From Halarcobacter sp. (GTDB lineage: Bacteria; Campylobacterota; Campylobacteria; Campylobacterales; Arcobacteraceae), in the NCBI RefSeq assembly GCF_963675975.1, contig NZ_OY780939.1:1922001-1986000 (forward strand): a DNA stretch of 64,000 nt. The letters are read 5' to 3'. The position numbers were made by a program, and so were the translations under genes. Under the pieces are notes generated by a model. It made no database searches. It worked only from the letters and a program-made list of their open reading frames with translations, and was not told the origin of the DNA. Below, in pieces: positions 26,641 through 36,374 of this stretch. Positions within the stretch are counted from its first letter, which is position 1; the number at the start of each line of letters is the position of its first letter.

Positions 26641-26952
26641 ATGGAAAATAAAGAAGAGAAACAAGTTCCTAAGCATAGAGGTAAATTACAAGCATTAGAT
26701 AATTTATCTTTAGGTATATCTCTTGTTGCGGCTGTAGCAATTGGTTTTGGTATAGGTTATGGTTTAAAAGAACTAACTGGTTATGAGTGGACTTTATGGC
26801 TTGGTATATTTTGGGGTATAGCTGCTGCTGTACTAAATATATATAAAGCATATAAAAGAGCTATGAAAGAGTATGAAGGTTTAGAAAATGACCCAAGATA
26901 CTCTTACAGAGCAAAACATGGTGACAAATCTTTCGACGACGAAGATGAATAA
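26641..26952 (+). CDS. AtpZ/AtpI-family membrane protein
   Basis: 103 residues with two membrane segments (about 25-45 and 53-72), a glycine-rich first helix (VAAVAIGFGIGYGLKE) and charged ends. This fits AtpZ/AtpI proteins, which assist F-type ATP synthase assembly or magnesium supply. No ATP synthase genes are near. The end overlaps the start of the next gene by 8 bases. Confidence 0.65.
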   Translation: MENKEEKQVPKHRGKLQALDNLSLGISLVAAVAIGFGIGYGLKELTGYEWTLWLGIFWGIAAAVLNIYKAYKRAMKEYEGLENDPRYSYRAKHGDKSFDDEDE

Positions 26953-27496
26953 TATTTTTAGATTTGCAAAGGTCTTTATACTTGTTGACCTTTGCTTTAT
27001 AGTATATTGTCTTGTTTTCCAAAATTCCTTATGGCTTCTAAATACACAAATAGCCTTTTTAGGTTCACTTTTTGTTACACTGGCTTCTTTTCTTTCATAT
27101 AAAAGAAATGTAAGTAACAGATTATCAAACTTTGATTATTCAAAAGAGATAAAAGGTGAAGATAGAGATAAAGTTGATGAGATAGATGATCCTTTTGATT
27201 TATATAGTGAATATGAAGAGATTCCCGAAGAGGAATTGACTCCTGAAAAAATCAAAGAGATAATCAAAGAGGAAAAAACAAAAGTAAAAAAGAATTCTCT
27301 AAAAAATACTGTTTTTTCAGCTGGTGGTTTTGTATCTATTTATAGAATCTTGGGATATGGGGCTTTAGTATTTGGATTTTTTGCGTTAAATAACAATAAG
27401 TTACTTTTACCAATCCCATTTTTAATAGGACTGGCAATAGTACCGATTTCAGTTTTAGTATCTAAACTTACTTTAAAATCAGAGGAAGATCAATAG
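26945..27496 (+). CDS. Membrane protein of unknown function
   Basis: About 183 residues with two N-terminal membrane segments (about 5-25 and 30-50), an acidic cytoplasmic middle (YSEYEEIPEEELTPEKIKEI and following) and two more hydrophobic segments near the C-terminus. I place the start at ATG 26945 (MNNIFRFAKVFILVDL), overlapping the previous stop, rather than the upstream in-frame start at 26888. The 3' end overlaps the convergent gene at 27468 by 29 bases. No family recognised. Confidence 0.65.
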   Translation: MNNIFRFAKVFILVDLCFIVYCLVFQNSLWLLNTQIAFLGSLFVTLASFLSYKRNVSNRLSNFDYSKEIKGEDRDKVDEIDDPFDLYSEYEEIPEEELTPEKIKEIIKEEKTKVKKNSLKNTVFSAGGFVSIYRILGYGALVFGFFALNNNKLLLPIPFLIGLAIVPISVLVSKLTLKSEEDQ

Positions 27497-28154
27497 TTAT
27501 TTTATCTTCATCTTTTGTTACTATAAAAGAAGCATTTTCATCTTTATAGTCAAATTTTGAGATATTACATTTAGTGCTAGATAAAACTTCTACACTAATA
27601 ATAGAGTGTTTTTCTCCCTCTATTCTAATATATTCACCAATTTTCAATATAACTGATGTTGTAAGCATTTCTGAACTATCAAATGCATCATAAATAAGAT
27701 TAAGTGCTTTGATAAACTCACTAGCATTTATTTTAAATTCTGGAATTGAAGGGTCATAGTTTTTTATAAACCTTGCCTGAGATTTAATCTTTTTACTAGA
27801 TATTGCTAAATCAACTAGCGTAAATATATTTGTAATATTTGTATTTTTTGTACTTAATTGAGAATCTTTTTTAACCATTGCACTTTTATAAAGTTTCATA
27901 TGGATTTCATCTTCATCATTATATTTAACAGTAATAGCATAAAAAGAATAGTTTTTTATAGATAAATCAATGTAAGTACTTTCTACACCATAAGTTTTAG
28001 GTGCATACTTTAGCGCTAAATCAAAAAGCTCTTTTTGCTTAATTCTACTAAGCAAAAATTGAGCTTCATGATTTGAGTAAGTTAATTTCCCTGCTGAGGA
28101 AAAAGATATTATAGGGTTGAGATCTAACTCAACCCATTCTTCGTAAAAGTTCAT
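27468..28154 (-). CDS. Unknown cytoplasmic protein, PAS-like start
   Basis: 228 residues, no signal or membrane segment. The beginning (NPIISFSSAGKLTYSNHEAQFLL) resembles the start of a PAS domain, and the middle (SKKIKSQARFIKNYDPSIPEFKI and EFIKALNLIYDAF) faintly resembles a histidine-kinase dimerisation region, but there is no phospho-acceptor or ATPase motif. It starts one base after the rpoD stop, so it is probably cotranscribed with rpoD. Possibly a signalling remnant; unproven. Confidence 0.55.
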   Translation of the reverse strand: MNFYEEWVELDLNPIISFSSAGKLTYSNHEAQFLLSRIKQKELFDLALKYAPKTYGVESTYIDLSIKNYSFYAITVKYNDEDEIHMKLYKSAMVKKDSQLSTKNTNITNIFTLVDLAISSKKIKSQARFIKNYDPSIPEFKINASEFIKALNLIYDAFDSSEMLTTSVILKIGEYIRIEGEKHSIISVEVLSSTKCNISKFDYKDENASFIVTKDEDKITIDLPLILK

Positions 28155-28155
28155 A

Positions 28156-30024
28156 TTAGCTCTCTACGTAATTTTTAAGGTTTTTACCAACTTTTGGATG
28201 TTTTAATTTTTTAATTGCACTTGATTCGATTTGTCTAACTCTTTCTCTTGTTACAGAAAGCTCTTTACCAATCTCTTCTAGTGTTCTATCAGATGCATCA
28301 TCCATAAGACCAAATCTCATTCTAACAACTGCTTGTTCTCTCTCATTTAACTGAGCTAAGATTTGATCTATTTGACCTTGTAAATCCTCTTTCATGATAT
28401 TATCAACTGGAGTTGGTGCCTTTTCATCAGGTACAAAGTCTCCAAATTTACCATCATCATCTGAACCAATAGGTGCCTCAAGAGATACAGGTTCTTTAGT
28501 GATTTTAATTACCTGTTTTACTTTATCAACAGGTAATGCAACCTCTTTTGCAATCTCTTCTACATCTGGCTCTTTACCGTTTTCTTGAATACCTTTTCTA
28601 ATGATTTTATTAATTCTATTAATAGTTTCAATCATATGAATTGGAATTCTAATAGTTCTTGCTTGGTCAGCAATCGCTCTTGATATTGCTTGTCTAATCC
28701 ACCATGTTGCATAAGTAGAGAATTTATAACCTTTTTTATACTCAAACTTGTCAACAGCTTTCATAAGACCAATATTACCCTCTTGGATAAGGTCTAAGAA
28801 TGGTAAACCTCTATTTGTATATCTTTTTGCAATAGATACAACAAGTCTAAGGTTTGATTTAGCCATTCTAGTTTTAGCTTTATCTGTAATTCTTTTACCA
28901 CGTTTGATTTGCTCAAGAACATCCATTAGTTCTTCAGGTTCTAAGTCAAAGCCACCTTTAGATGCTTCAGCTGTTTGGAAAAGTTTTTTAATCTCCATAT
29001 AAGTTGAAACCATAGTTGCTTCTGGAACCATAGCAGTAATTTGTGCTTTAGAAAGATTTACAATATTATCTAAAATCTTTTGGTGGTTTTTAAGAAGAAT
29101 ATCATTAAAAAGTGGAAGTTTATATTCTAACTTTTTAAGTTCAGTTTCGAAACCTGATTCAGATTTAAGTGCAGTTTCCATAGCTCTTACTATTTCACTA
29201 ATAAGTTTAGAAGTTGGACCTAAATCTAATAAAGCCTCTTTTAATACTCTTTTTTTGAAAGCTACTGCAAGGTTAAATTGCATTTGATCAACATCACTAT
29301 CAGATTTTGGTTCCTCTTTCGCTTGAAATTTTAACCAATCTTTTTTTGCTTTTTCCAAGATTTTAAAAGCAGCAATAATTGTTTCTGCTCTTTTGTCTAG
29401 TTTTTTTGTAGCTTTTTTTGAAGAATCATCATCTTCTGATTCAACGTCATCATTTTCATCTGAATCGTCATCATCATTGTCATTATCATCATCTGAATCT
29501 TCATCATCAAAGTTTCTGAAAAGCTCTTTAACTTTTCTTTCTCTGTTTACTAAAGGTTCTTTGTATTCTAAAATAAAATCAATAAGATATGGAACATAAC
29601 AGATAGCATCTAAAATTACGTCCTCTCCCATTTCTATTTTTTTAGAGATTTCAATCTCTTCCTCTTTTGTTAGAAGTGGGATTTGTCCCATCTCTCTTAG
29701 ATACATTCTAACAGGAGAGTCCGATCTAGACCATTCAAGAAGCTCTTTACTTTTTAATAAGTCAAAAACATCTTCGTCGTTTTCTTTTAATTTGTTTCTT
29801 AAATCTTCTTTTTTCTTCGCCTCTTCAGCATTCATTCTTTTTGCTTGTTCTTGCGAGCTAATTAAAGTTACATTATATAATTGAACAAGAGCTATAAGTT
29901 TTTTTATATTTGCTGATGAAGGAGCTTTTGGAAAGATTTTGATAAGTTTTTCATAAGTAAGAATCGAATCTTTGTATTCTTTTACAATAGTTTCAATATC
30001 TTTATTTAAATCTTTTGTACTCAT
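28156..30024 (-). CDS. rpoD: RNA polymerase primary sigma factor RpoD
   Basis: Housekeeping sigma-70, 622 residues. Region 1.2 is [20 protein letters not shown], region 2 has [27 protein letters not shown] and [16 protein letters not shown], and region 4 ends with [21 protein letters not shown]. Between regions 1.2 and 2 there is a non-conserved part with a highly acidic tract of Asp/Glu/Ser (DNA about 29400-29520). An unknown gene follows after one base. Confidence 0.96.
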   Translation of the reverse strand: MSTKDLNKDIETIVKEYKDSILTYEKLIKIFPKAPSSANIKKLIALVQLYNVTLISSQEQAKRMNAEEAKKKEDLRNKLKENDEDVFDLLKSKELLEWSRSDSPVRMYLREMGQIPLLTKEEEIEISKKIEMGEDVILDAICYVPYLIDFILEYKEPLVNRERKVKELFRNFDDEDSDDDNDNDDDDSDENDDVESEDDDSSKKATKKLDKRAETIIAAFKILEKAKKDWLKFQAKEEPKSDSDVDQMQFNLAVAFKKRVLKEALLDLGPTSKLISEIVRAMETALKSESGFETELKKLEYKLPLFNDILLKNHQKILDNIVNLSKAQITAMVPEATMVSTYMEIKKLFQTAEASKGGFDLEPEELMDVLEQIKRGKRITDKAKTRMAKSNLRLVVSIAKRYTNRGLPFLDLIQEGNIGLMKAVDKFEYKKGYKFSTYATWWIRQAISRAIADQARTIRIPIHMIETINRINKIIRKGIQENGKEPDVEEIAKEVALPVDKVKQVIKITKEPVSLEAPIGSDDDGKFGDFVPDEKAPTPVDNIMKEDLQGQIDQILAQLNEREQAVVRMRFGLMDDASDRTLEEIGKELSVTRERVRQIESSAIKKLKHPKVGKNLKNYVES

Positions 30025-30193
30025 AAATGGGTGTTCCTCATATGTTGAAAGATAAGTCAGATATTATACCGAAATTTTTTAAAAATCACTTTAAGAGATT
30101 CTCTTTAATCTATAATTTTTAAAATTTTAGGTAAAATGCAGAGTTTTAGAAAATGAAATTAAAAAAAAAGTACTAAACTTAAGGAAATATAAT

Positions 30194-30697
30194 ATGAGTA
30201 AGATTACTGGAAAAGTTTGGAATTTTGGAGCAAATATTGATACTGATGTTATCATTGCTGCAAGATATTTAAATAGTTCAGATCCAGAACATTTAGCAAA
30301 ATATGTAATGGAGGATGTAGATCCTGATTTCCCAAAGAAATTACAAAAAGGTGATATTATTGTTGCAGGTGAAAACTTTGGTTGTGGTTCAAGTAGAGAG
30401 CATGCACCAATCGCACTAAAAGCAGCAGGTGTTGCTGCTGTAGTTGCTCCATCATTTGCAAGAATTTTTTATAGAAATGCATTTAATATGGGGCTTCCAA
30501 TTTTTGAATTACCTGAATCATTAGAGATTAAAGAGGGTGAAGAGATTTCAATTGATTTAGCTGAAGGAATTATTACAAATAATACTAAAAATAAAACATA
30601 TAAATTTATTCCAATTCCTGAATTTATGCAAGAACTAATTCAAACTGGTGGATTAATCAATTATGCAAAAGCTGAAATGAAAAAGGAAAGTAAATAA
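30194..30697 (+). CDS. leuD: 3-isopropylmalate dehydratase small subunit LeuD
   Basis: Small subunit of the enzyme that isomerises isopropylmalate in leucine synthesis; needs the iron-sulfur LeuC subunit, which is not in this window. The 167-residue protein has [42 protein letters not shown] and [15 protein letters not shown], typical of the short LeuD. The ribosome site aagg precedes the ATG. It overlaps leuB by one base. Confidence 0.92.
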   Translation: MSKITGKVWNFGANIDTDVIIAARYLNSSDPEHLAKYVMEDVDPDFPKKLQKGDIIVAGENFGCGSSREHAPIALKAAGVAAVVAPSFARIFYRNAFNMGLPIFELPESLEIKEGEEISIDLAEGIITNNTKNKTYKFIPIPEFMQELIQTGGLINYAKAEMKKESK

Positions 30698-31767
30698 TGA
30701 AAAAATATGATATCTCAGTAATCAAAGGTGATGGTATTGGTCCAGAAATTGTTGATGAAGCTATAAAAGTTTTAGATGCGGTTTCATATTCTTGTGGATT
30801 TACTTTAGAATATAAAGAATATTTAATGGGTGGTATCGCTATTGATGTTACTGGAACTCCATTACCAGATGAGACTGTAAAAGGTGTATTAGATTCAGAT
30901 GCTTGTCTTTTTGGTGCAATTGGTGGAGAAAAATGGGATACTCTTCCAAGAGATTTAAGACCAGAAACTGGACTTTTAAATTTTAGAGAAAAAATGGGTG
31001 TATTTGCAAACTTAAGACCAGCAATTATTTATGATGAGTTAGTAAATGCATCAACTCTTAAACCAGAAGTTATCGAGGGTGTTGATATTATGGTTGTAAG
31101 AGAACTTATTGGTGGAATCTATTTTGGTAAGCCAAGAGAAAATGATGGTTTCAAAGCTTTCAATACTATGGTATATACTAAACCTGAAATTGAAAGAATA
31201 GGTAAACAAGCATTTGAATTAGCTATGAAAAGAGATAAAAAAGTTTGTTCAGTTGATAAAGCAAATGTTCTAGAGGTTTCTCAATTATGGAGAGATACTA
31301 TGGAAGAGGTAGCACGTGATTATCCTGAAGTTGAATTATCTCATATGTATGTTGACAATGCAGCTATGCAACTAGTTAGAAATCCAAAACAATTTGATGT
31401 TATTGTAACTGGAAATATTTTTGGAGATATTCTTTCTGATACAGCTTCAATGGTTGTTGGTTCTATTGGATTATTACCATCAGCTTCAACTGGTGAGAAA
31501 ACAGCAATTTATGAGCCAATTCATGGTTCTGCTCCTGATATTGCAGGACAAGGAATCGCAAATCCAATTGCAACAATTGAAAGTGCTGGAATGATGTTAA
31601 GATACTCTTTAGGTGAATCAGAAGCAGCAGATAAAATTGATGCAGCTATTAAAAAAGCACTAAAAGATGGATATAGAACAAAAGATTTAGCAGCATATGA
31701 TGCTAAAGAGGTTGTATCAACAGCAGAAATGGGTGATATAATCGCAAACAATATTACACTTGTATAA
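30697..31767 (+). CDS. leuB: 3-isopropylmalate dehydrogenase LeuB
   Basis: NAD-dependent oxidative decarboxylation of isopropylmalate, the step after LeuCD. Motifs: [19 protein letters not shown] near the start, [45 protein letters not shown] and [17 protein letters not shown], ending with [18 protein letters not shown]. 356 residues is standard. Translationally coupled to leuD. Confidence 0.95.
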   Translation: MKKYDISVIKGDGIGPEIVDEAIKVLDAVSYSCGFTLEYKEYLMGGIAIDVTGTPLPDETVKGVLDSDACLFGAIGGEKWDTLPRDLRPETGLLNFREKMGVFANLRPAIIYDELVNASTLKPEVIEGVDIMVVRELIGGIYFGKPRENDGFKAFNTMVYTKPEIERIGKQAFELAMKRDKKVCSVDKANVLEVSQLWRDTMEEVARDYPEVELSHMYVDNAAMQLVRNPKQFDVIVTGNIFGDILSDTASMVVGSIGLLPSASTGEKTAIYEPIHGSAPDIAGQGIANPIATIESAGMMLRYSLGESEAADKIDAAIKKALKDGYRTKDLAAYDAKEVVSTAEMGDIIANNITLV

Positions 31768-31771
31768 TTAT

Positions 31772-31795
31772 AGTTTAGGACTTTTGTCCTAAACT
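31772..31795 (+). terminator. Hairpin after leuB
   Basis: Perfect 10-bp stem (agtttaggac / gtcctaaact) with a TTTT loop, five bases after the leuB stop. Only short T clusters follow, so its strength is uncertain. Confidence 0.6.
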
Positions 31796-31895
31796 TCCCT
31801 CACTTTTAAAATTTTCAAATTATATTTTTTATAAATTTTATGATAAAATATTTAATTATTCTTATCTATTAAGATATCCCAAAATTTGGAATTCT

Positions 31896-34538
31896 ATGAA
31901 AAAACAAGATACTTTAGAAAAAATTTTAATCCCCGTAATAATAACAGGTTTTTTATTTATTGTTAGTTTATATATTGGTATAAATATGATTGTAGGTTCA
32001 TATATTGATGATCAAACAAAAATGTTTTTTGCTTTTTATATGACTTTATTACTAATTACACTTGTAATTATAGCTATATTTGTAACAAATAGATTTGTAA
32101 AAAAACCAATGATTGAGTTAACTGACTTTCTAGATAAAATTGAAAATGATCAATATGAATCTTTCAAAAAAAACTTTGATAATACAGATATTGATAACTT
32201 TGTTGTTCAAGTTAATAAATTAATCAAATATTTAGATAACAAAGATAAAAAAACAAATAATTTGATTGAAAACTTAAAAGATTCAAATAAATCATTAGAA
32301 GAGTATCAAAAGGCTGTTGATGCTTCTGCAATGATATTAAAGTTTGATGTGGATGGTAAAATCACATATGCAAATGATAAACTCCTGAAAAACACCTCAT
32401 ATAAAAAAGATGAATTAGTCAATAAAAACTATAATATTCTTAAACATAAAGATATGGATGAGCAATTTTTTATAAGTCTTTGGGATACAATTAAACAAAA
32501 AAATATCTGGAATGGTGAAGTTAAAAACATTGATAAAAACAATAATATTTTTTATACTTCAACTATAATTGTTCCTATCCTTGATTCAAATGAAGAGATT
32601 ATTGAGTATCTTTCTTTTTCAATAGATATTACAAAACAAATAGAATCACTAAAAAAAGCAAAAGAGGCAGAGGCTTCAAAATCAATATTCTTAGCAAATA
32701 TGTCCCATGAGATTAGGACACCATTAAATGGTATTTTAGGATTTGCAAAGCTTCTTGAAAGCTCACAACTACCTAAAAAAGAAAAAGGTTATATCAATAT
32801 TATAAATAGTAGTGCTAAATCTTTACTTGGAATTATCAATGATATCTTAGATATTTCAAAAATTGAAAGTGGAAAAATTGAATTAGAAAAAAGAAGATTT
32901 AATCCTTTTAAAGAGTTTGAACCAGCTATTGAACTTTTTGTTGCAAAAGCAAATGAAAAAAGTATAGATATACTATTTTATATCGATCCTAGTTTACCAA
33001 GTTCTATAATAGGGGACTCCTTAAAAGTTAAACAAGTACTTTCTAATCTAATTGGAAATGCAATAAAATTTACACCAGAACATGGTGATATTACTATACG
33101 TATAGAAGAAACAGAAAAAACTGATAAAAAAGTAAAAATACTTTTTAGTATAAAAGATAGTGGTATAGGTATAGCAAAAGAGAACCAAAAACTAATATTT
33201 GACCCATTTTCACAAGCAGATAGTAGTGTTACTAGAAAATTTGGAGGTACAGGTCTTGGGCTTAGTATTAGTTCAAATATTATTTCACTAATGGGTTCAG
33301 AAATCCATTTGGATAGTCAAGAAGATAAAGGAAGTGAGTTTTATTTTGAGCTTGAATTAGATTATGAAAAAAGTAAAAATCTATATCCTCAAATAGATAC
33401 AAGTTCTAAAATTGCAATCTATTGTGAAGAGTATGATTGTACATCTCAATTAGGAATAGCAAAAAAATATTTAGCAAATTATAGTAATCCTGAAGTTACA
33501 AACACGGTTAAAGGTTTAAATGATTATAGTCTAATAATTGGTTGGTATGAAGAACTAACCTCTTTAAATTTAGATAAAATAGATATTCCATTGATTTTTA
33601 TTAGTGATTATAAAGATAAAAATTTAGAAATATCAAATGAACATAGAATAATAAAGTCACCAATAAATCAGTCTAAACTATATGATGCTATTGTAGATAT
33701 TTTAAATCCAGATCTTAAAGAAGATGTTCAAATAGATACCCAACTAATAGAAAATTCAAATATTTTAGCTCTTGTTGTAGAAGATAATCCAGTAAATCAA
33801 CATCTAATGGAAGCTATGCTTTCACAGAAAAAAATAAAATCAAAATCTGCTGATAATGGACAAATTGCAGTTGATAAAATTAAATCTGGTTTGGTTTTTG
33901 ACATTATTTTTATGGATATTAATATGCCTGTTATGAATGGAATTGATGCTACCCATGAGATATTAAAATTTGAGCAGGAAAACAATCTTGAACATACACC
34001 AATAATTGCATTAACTGCAAATGCTTTATCTGGAGATAAAGAGAAGTTTTTAAAAGAGGGGATGGATGGATATATACCTAAACCTTTTGAAGAGTATATG
34101 TTAGATGATGTACTAAATAACTTCTTAAATTTAAAAAAGAAAGAAGAGAGTAAAGATTCAAATAAAATTATTGAAGTAGATGTTGATGAGTTTGATATAG
34201 ATATTGAGAATTTTGAATATTCAATTGAAGAGAGTGCAAATAATTTAAAACTAAAACTTCCTATTTTTAAAACTATTCTAAAAACGTTTATAACTTCAAT
34301 AAATTTAGATTTAGAAAAATTAGATGAAGCAATTGAAAAAAATGATTATAAAGAGATTCAATCTATTGCTCATAAAATAAAAGGTGCTTCGGGAAATCTT
34401 AAAATGGATACAATATTTAAGCTAACAAAAGATATTGAATATCTTGCTAAAGATAAAACTGACATTGATTATAAACAGAAGTATGAACAACTAGTTTTAT
34501 TAATTGATAAAATAAAAGAAGTTTATGAGAAAAGTTAA
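31896..34538 (+). CDS. Hybrid sensor histidine kinase with receiver and HPt domains
   Basis: 880-residue membrane phosphorelay protein of the BarA type. Order: two membrane segments (about 12-34 and 43-66) with almost no periplasmic loop, HAMP-like stretch, PAS domain (about 137-245), HisKA with phospho-acceptor His271 (MSHEIRTPLNGILGF), HATPase (IGNAIKFTP, DSGIGIAKE, GGTGLGLSIS), a degenerate receiver (about 505-610), a true receiver (LVVEDNPVNQ, phospho-Asp674 in FMDINMPVMNG) and a C-terminal HPt with His826 (SIAHKIKGASGNL). The PAS rather than a periplasmic domain is the likely input. Four-base overlap with the convergent HIT gene; no output regulator beside it on the same strand. Confidence 0.9.
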   Translation: MKKQDTLEKILIPVIITGFLFIVSLYIGINMIVGSYIDDQTKMFFAFYMTLLLITLVIIAIFVTNRFVKKPMIELTDFLDKIENDQYESFKKNFDNTDIDNFVVQVNKLIKYLDNKDKKTNNLIENLKDSNKSLEEYQKAVDASAMILKFDVDGKITYANDKLLKNTSYKKDELVNKNYNILKHKDMDEQFFISLWDTIKQKNIWNGEVKNIDKNNNIFYTSTIIVPILDSNEEIIEYLSFSIDITKQIESLKKAKEAEASKSIFLANMSHEIRTPLNGILGFAKLLESSQLPKKEKGYINIINSSAKSLLGIINDILDISKIESGKIELEKRRFNPFKEFEPAIELFVAKANEKSIDILFYIDPSLPSSIIGDSLKVKQVLSNLIGNAIKFTPEHGDITIRIEETEKTDKKVKILFSIKDSGIGIAKENQKLIFDPFSQADSSVTRKFGGTGLGLSISSNIISLMGSEIHLDSQEDKGSEFYFELELDYEKSKNLYPQIDTSSKIAIYCEEYDCTSQLGIAKKYLANYSNPEVTNTVKGLNDYSLIIGWYEELTSLNLDKIDIPLIFISDYKDKNLEISNEHRIIKSPINQSKLYDAIVDILNPDLKEDVQIDTQLIENSNILALVVEDNPVNQHLMEAMLSQKKIKSKSADNGQIAVDKIKSGLVFDIIFMDINMPVMNGIDATHEILKFEQENNLEHTPIIALTANALSGDKEKFLKEGMDGYIPKPFEEYMLDDVLNNFLNLKKKEESKDSNKIIEVDVDEFDIDIENFEYSIEESANNLKLKLPIFKTILKTFITSINLDLEKLDEAIEKNDYKEIQSIAHKIKGASGNLKMDTIFKLTKDIEYLAKDKTDIDYKQKYEQLVLLIDKIKEVYEKS

Positions 34539-34897
34539 TCTAAAAGATTAACTAACTCTTCGCAAAATATATCAAAAGAGGGTAAGTTTAAATCACTCTC
34601 TCTTTGTTTTTTCCCCCACATAGGTTCGGGAAAATATGAATCCTCTTTGAACCTAGCCATTATATGAAAATGTACATGAGGTACATAGTTTCCAAAAGAA
34701 GCAATATTTATTTTTTCTGGATTATAATAAGCTAGCATCTTTTTTTCAATAACATCTAAAATATTAAAAATCTCTTGTTTTATATTTGTAGGACATTGTG
34801 ATAACTCTTTATAATTGTCATTTGTAAATATTTTAAGCCAAGGTATTTCACTCTCTTCAATTTGTACATTAATATATTCATTCGTGAAGATCGTCAT
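34535..34897 (-). CDS. HIT-family protein
   Basis: Histidine-triad nucleotide-binding protein of 120 residues. The catalytic triad HVHFHIMARF is intact (about 76-85). HIT proteins hydrolyse nucleotide conjugates such as AMP-lysine or dinucleoside polyphosphates; the substrate is unknown here. It overlaps the HD-GYP regulator gene by 20 bases, so the two are cotranscribed. Its C-terminus converges with the hybrid kinase gene. Confidence 0.82.
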   Translation of the reverse strand: MTIFTNEYINVQIEESEIPWLKIFTNDNYKELSQCPTNIKQEIFNILDVIEKKMLAYYNPEKINIASFGNYVPHVHFHIMARFKEDSYFPEPMWGKKQRESDLNLPSFDIFCEELVNLLD

Positions 34898-35918
34898 ATA
34901 TTTTCCTTATTTTATCAATTGAATTTAAAAACAAATCAACCAAAATAGGGTCAAAGTGTTTACCTTTTTGTGAGATTAAAAAATCTGATGCCTCTTCAAA
35001 ACTCCACGATTTTTTGTAGGGTCTTACTGAAGTTAAAGCATCAAATACATCTGTAATAGAAACAATTCTAGCACTAATAGGTATCTCATCACCCTTTTTT
35101 CCATTTGGATAGCCTGTCCCATCAAATTTTTCATGATGATTATAAGCTATTTTCTCACCCTCTATTAAATATGGACTTTGTGTATCTTTTAATATCTCTT
35201 TACCAATAAAAGCATGAGAACGCATTATTTTTGTTTCTTCTTCATCTAGAAATGATTCTTTTAATAATATACTATCTGGAATTCCAATTTTTCCAATATC
35301 ATGGAAAGGGGAAGAGTAAAATATAATCTCTTGCATCTTTTCATCTAATCCATACTCATTTGCAAGAACTTTTGAATAATGGGCAACTCTTGTTGTATGA
35401 TTAGAAGTTTCCTCATCTTTGTATTCAGCAGCTCTTCCTAATACCATTAAAGTTTCATGTTCTCTATTTAAAATCTCTTTTGTAGCATACTCAACTTCAC
35501 TTTCTAAATGTAATGCTTTATCTTTTAGTTTTAGCTGGGCTTCTCTTAAACTTATAAGGTTAAGACTTCGTGCTTTAAATTCTGCTATGTCTATAGGTTT
35601 AGATAAAAAATCAGTTGCTCCTGCTTCAAGGGCATTTAATTTTACCTCTTGTACATCTCCAACTGCTGTAATTACAACTATTGGGATCTCTTTGTGCTCT
35701 TTTCTAAATCTTTTAATCAGTTCTATACCATCAATTTCTGGCATCATATAATCAGTATACAATATATCAATATCGTTTTTTAATGCGTATTCCAATCCCT
35801 CTAAAGAGTTTTCAAAAGTAGTTATTGAAAGATTAAAATCAGCTGCATAAGCTTGTACTAACATTAAATTTACAGGTTCATCATCTATATATACAGCTTT
35901 TATATTTTCTAAATTCAT
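34878..35918 (-). CDS. Response regulator with HD-GYP cyclic-di-GMP phosphodiesterase domain
   Basis: 346 residues. An N-terminal receiver (1-120) has the acidic pair DDEP (12-15) and phospho-acceptor Asp56 (YTDYMMPEIDG). A helical linker leads to an HD-GYP domain (about 150-346) with HDIGKIGIP (206-214) and HHEKFDGTGYP (261-271), the metal and substrate residues of active cyclic-di-GMP phosphodiesterases. A partner kinase could be the adjacent convergent hybrid kinase, which is inference. The protein opposes the two diguanylate cyclases in this window. Confidence 0.9.
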   Translation of the reverse strand: MNLENIKAVYIDDEPVNLMLVQAYAADFNLSITTFENSLEGLEYALKNDIDILYTDYMMPEIDGIELIKRFRKEHKEIPIVVITAVGDVQEVKLNALEAGATDFLSKPIDIAEFKARSLNLISLREAQLKLKDKALHLESEVEYATKEILNREHETLMVLGRAAEYKDEETSNHTTRVAHYSKVLANEYGLDEKMQEIIFYSSPFHDIGKIGIPDSILLKESFLDEEETKIMRSHAFIGKEILKDTQSPYLIEGEKIAYNHHEKFDGTGYPNGKKGDEIPISARIVSITDVFDALTSVRPYKKSWSFEEASDFLISQKGKHFDPILVDLFLNSIDKIRKIYDDLHE

Positions 35919-36042
35919 TATAATGACCTTATATTAAAAGTGTATAGTACCAAATTTGATATTACAAAATAATAAATAAATATATAATGTAATTTTATAA
36001 AGTATACAATTAGAATTAAACAACATTTAAGCTAAAATTAAT

Positions 36043-36048
36043 TATAAT
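36043..36048 (+). promoter_or_regulatory. Probable -10 element of the rpmJ-rplQ operon
   Basis: Perfect TATAAT in an AT-rich run, about 210 bases before rpmJ. It would place the RNA start near 36055 and leave a leader of about 200 bases, just ahead of the hairpins. Confidence 0.55.
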
Positions 36049-36060
36049 CCGTTTCCATTT

Positions 36061-36200
36061 TTCCAACCATAAGAGAATTTTTTATAAAATCTTTTTGTGT
36101 TTTATAAAGGGTTGGGAAGAACCAGAAAAACAAAAATGACCATGCAGATGTCTAGTTGTCTTTGTTTGCTCTGTTGATTTATAAACAAAGACTTTTGTTT
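36061..36200 (+). promoter_or_regulatory. Structured leader of the ribosomal protein/alpha operon
   Basis: Three hairpins can be drawn. The first is nested: 36061-36068 with 36110-36117, and 36081-36089 with 36100-36108 (9 bp, perfect). The second pairs gtctttgttt (36158-36167) with aaacaaagac (36183-36192). The third pairs aaacaaa (36183-36189) with tttgttt (36194-36200). The last two share one strand, so only one can form. In E. coli, S4 represses the alpha operon by binding a folded leader; rpsD (S4) is in this operon, so the same logic is plausible here. Confidence 0.55.
36136..36177 (+). CDS. Possible 13-residue leader peptide ([13 protein letters not shown])
   Basis: A short open frame in the rpmJ leader with three Cys and three Leu codons, ending at TGA (36175-36177). 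Its codons 8-11 cover the 5' strand of the second leader hairpin, so ribosome position could decide which hairpin forms. There is no good ribosome site before it, so it may be chance. Confidence 0.25.
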   Translation: MTMQMSSCLCLLC

Positions 36201-36257
36201 TTCATTGAGCAGTTTTTCCCTGTTGGAAGTGGTAATATACACAAAAAGGACAGACTG

Positions 36258-36371
36258 ATGAAAGTTAGAGCTTCAGTAAAGAAAATGTGTGATAAATGTA
36301 AAGTTATCAAAAGAAGAGGTATCGTAAGAGTAATCTGCGAAAACAAAAAACATAAACAGAGACAAGGATAA
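36258..36371 (+). CDS. rpmJ: 50S ribosomal protein L36
   Basis: 37 residues ([20 protein letters not shown] and on). It has the zinc-ribbon residues C11, C14, C27 and H32 of the zinc-binding form. The frame is open further upstream to a TTG at 36156, but the true start is ATG 36258, preceded by aaagga. First gene of rpmJ-rpsM-rpsK-rpsD-rpoA-rplQ. Confidence 0.95.
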   Translation: MKVRASVKKMCDKCKVIKRRGIVRVICENKKHKQRQG

Positions 36372-36374
36372 TCG

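Noticed and set aside
36156-36257. In-frame 5' extension of rpmJ
   Set aside because: L36 is 37 residues and starts at ATG 36258 with a ribosome site; the extension only reflects a stop-free leader.
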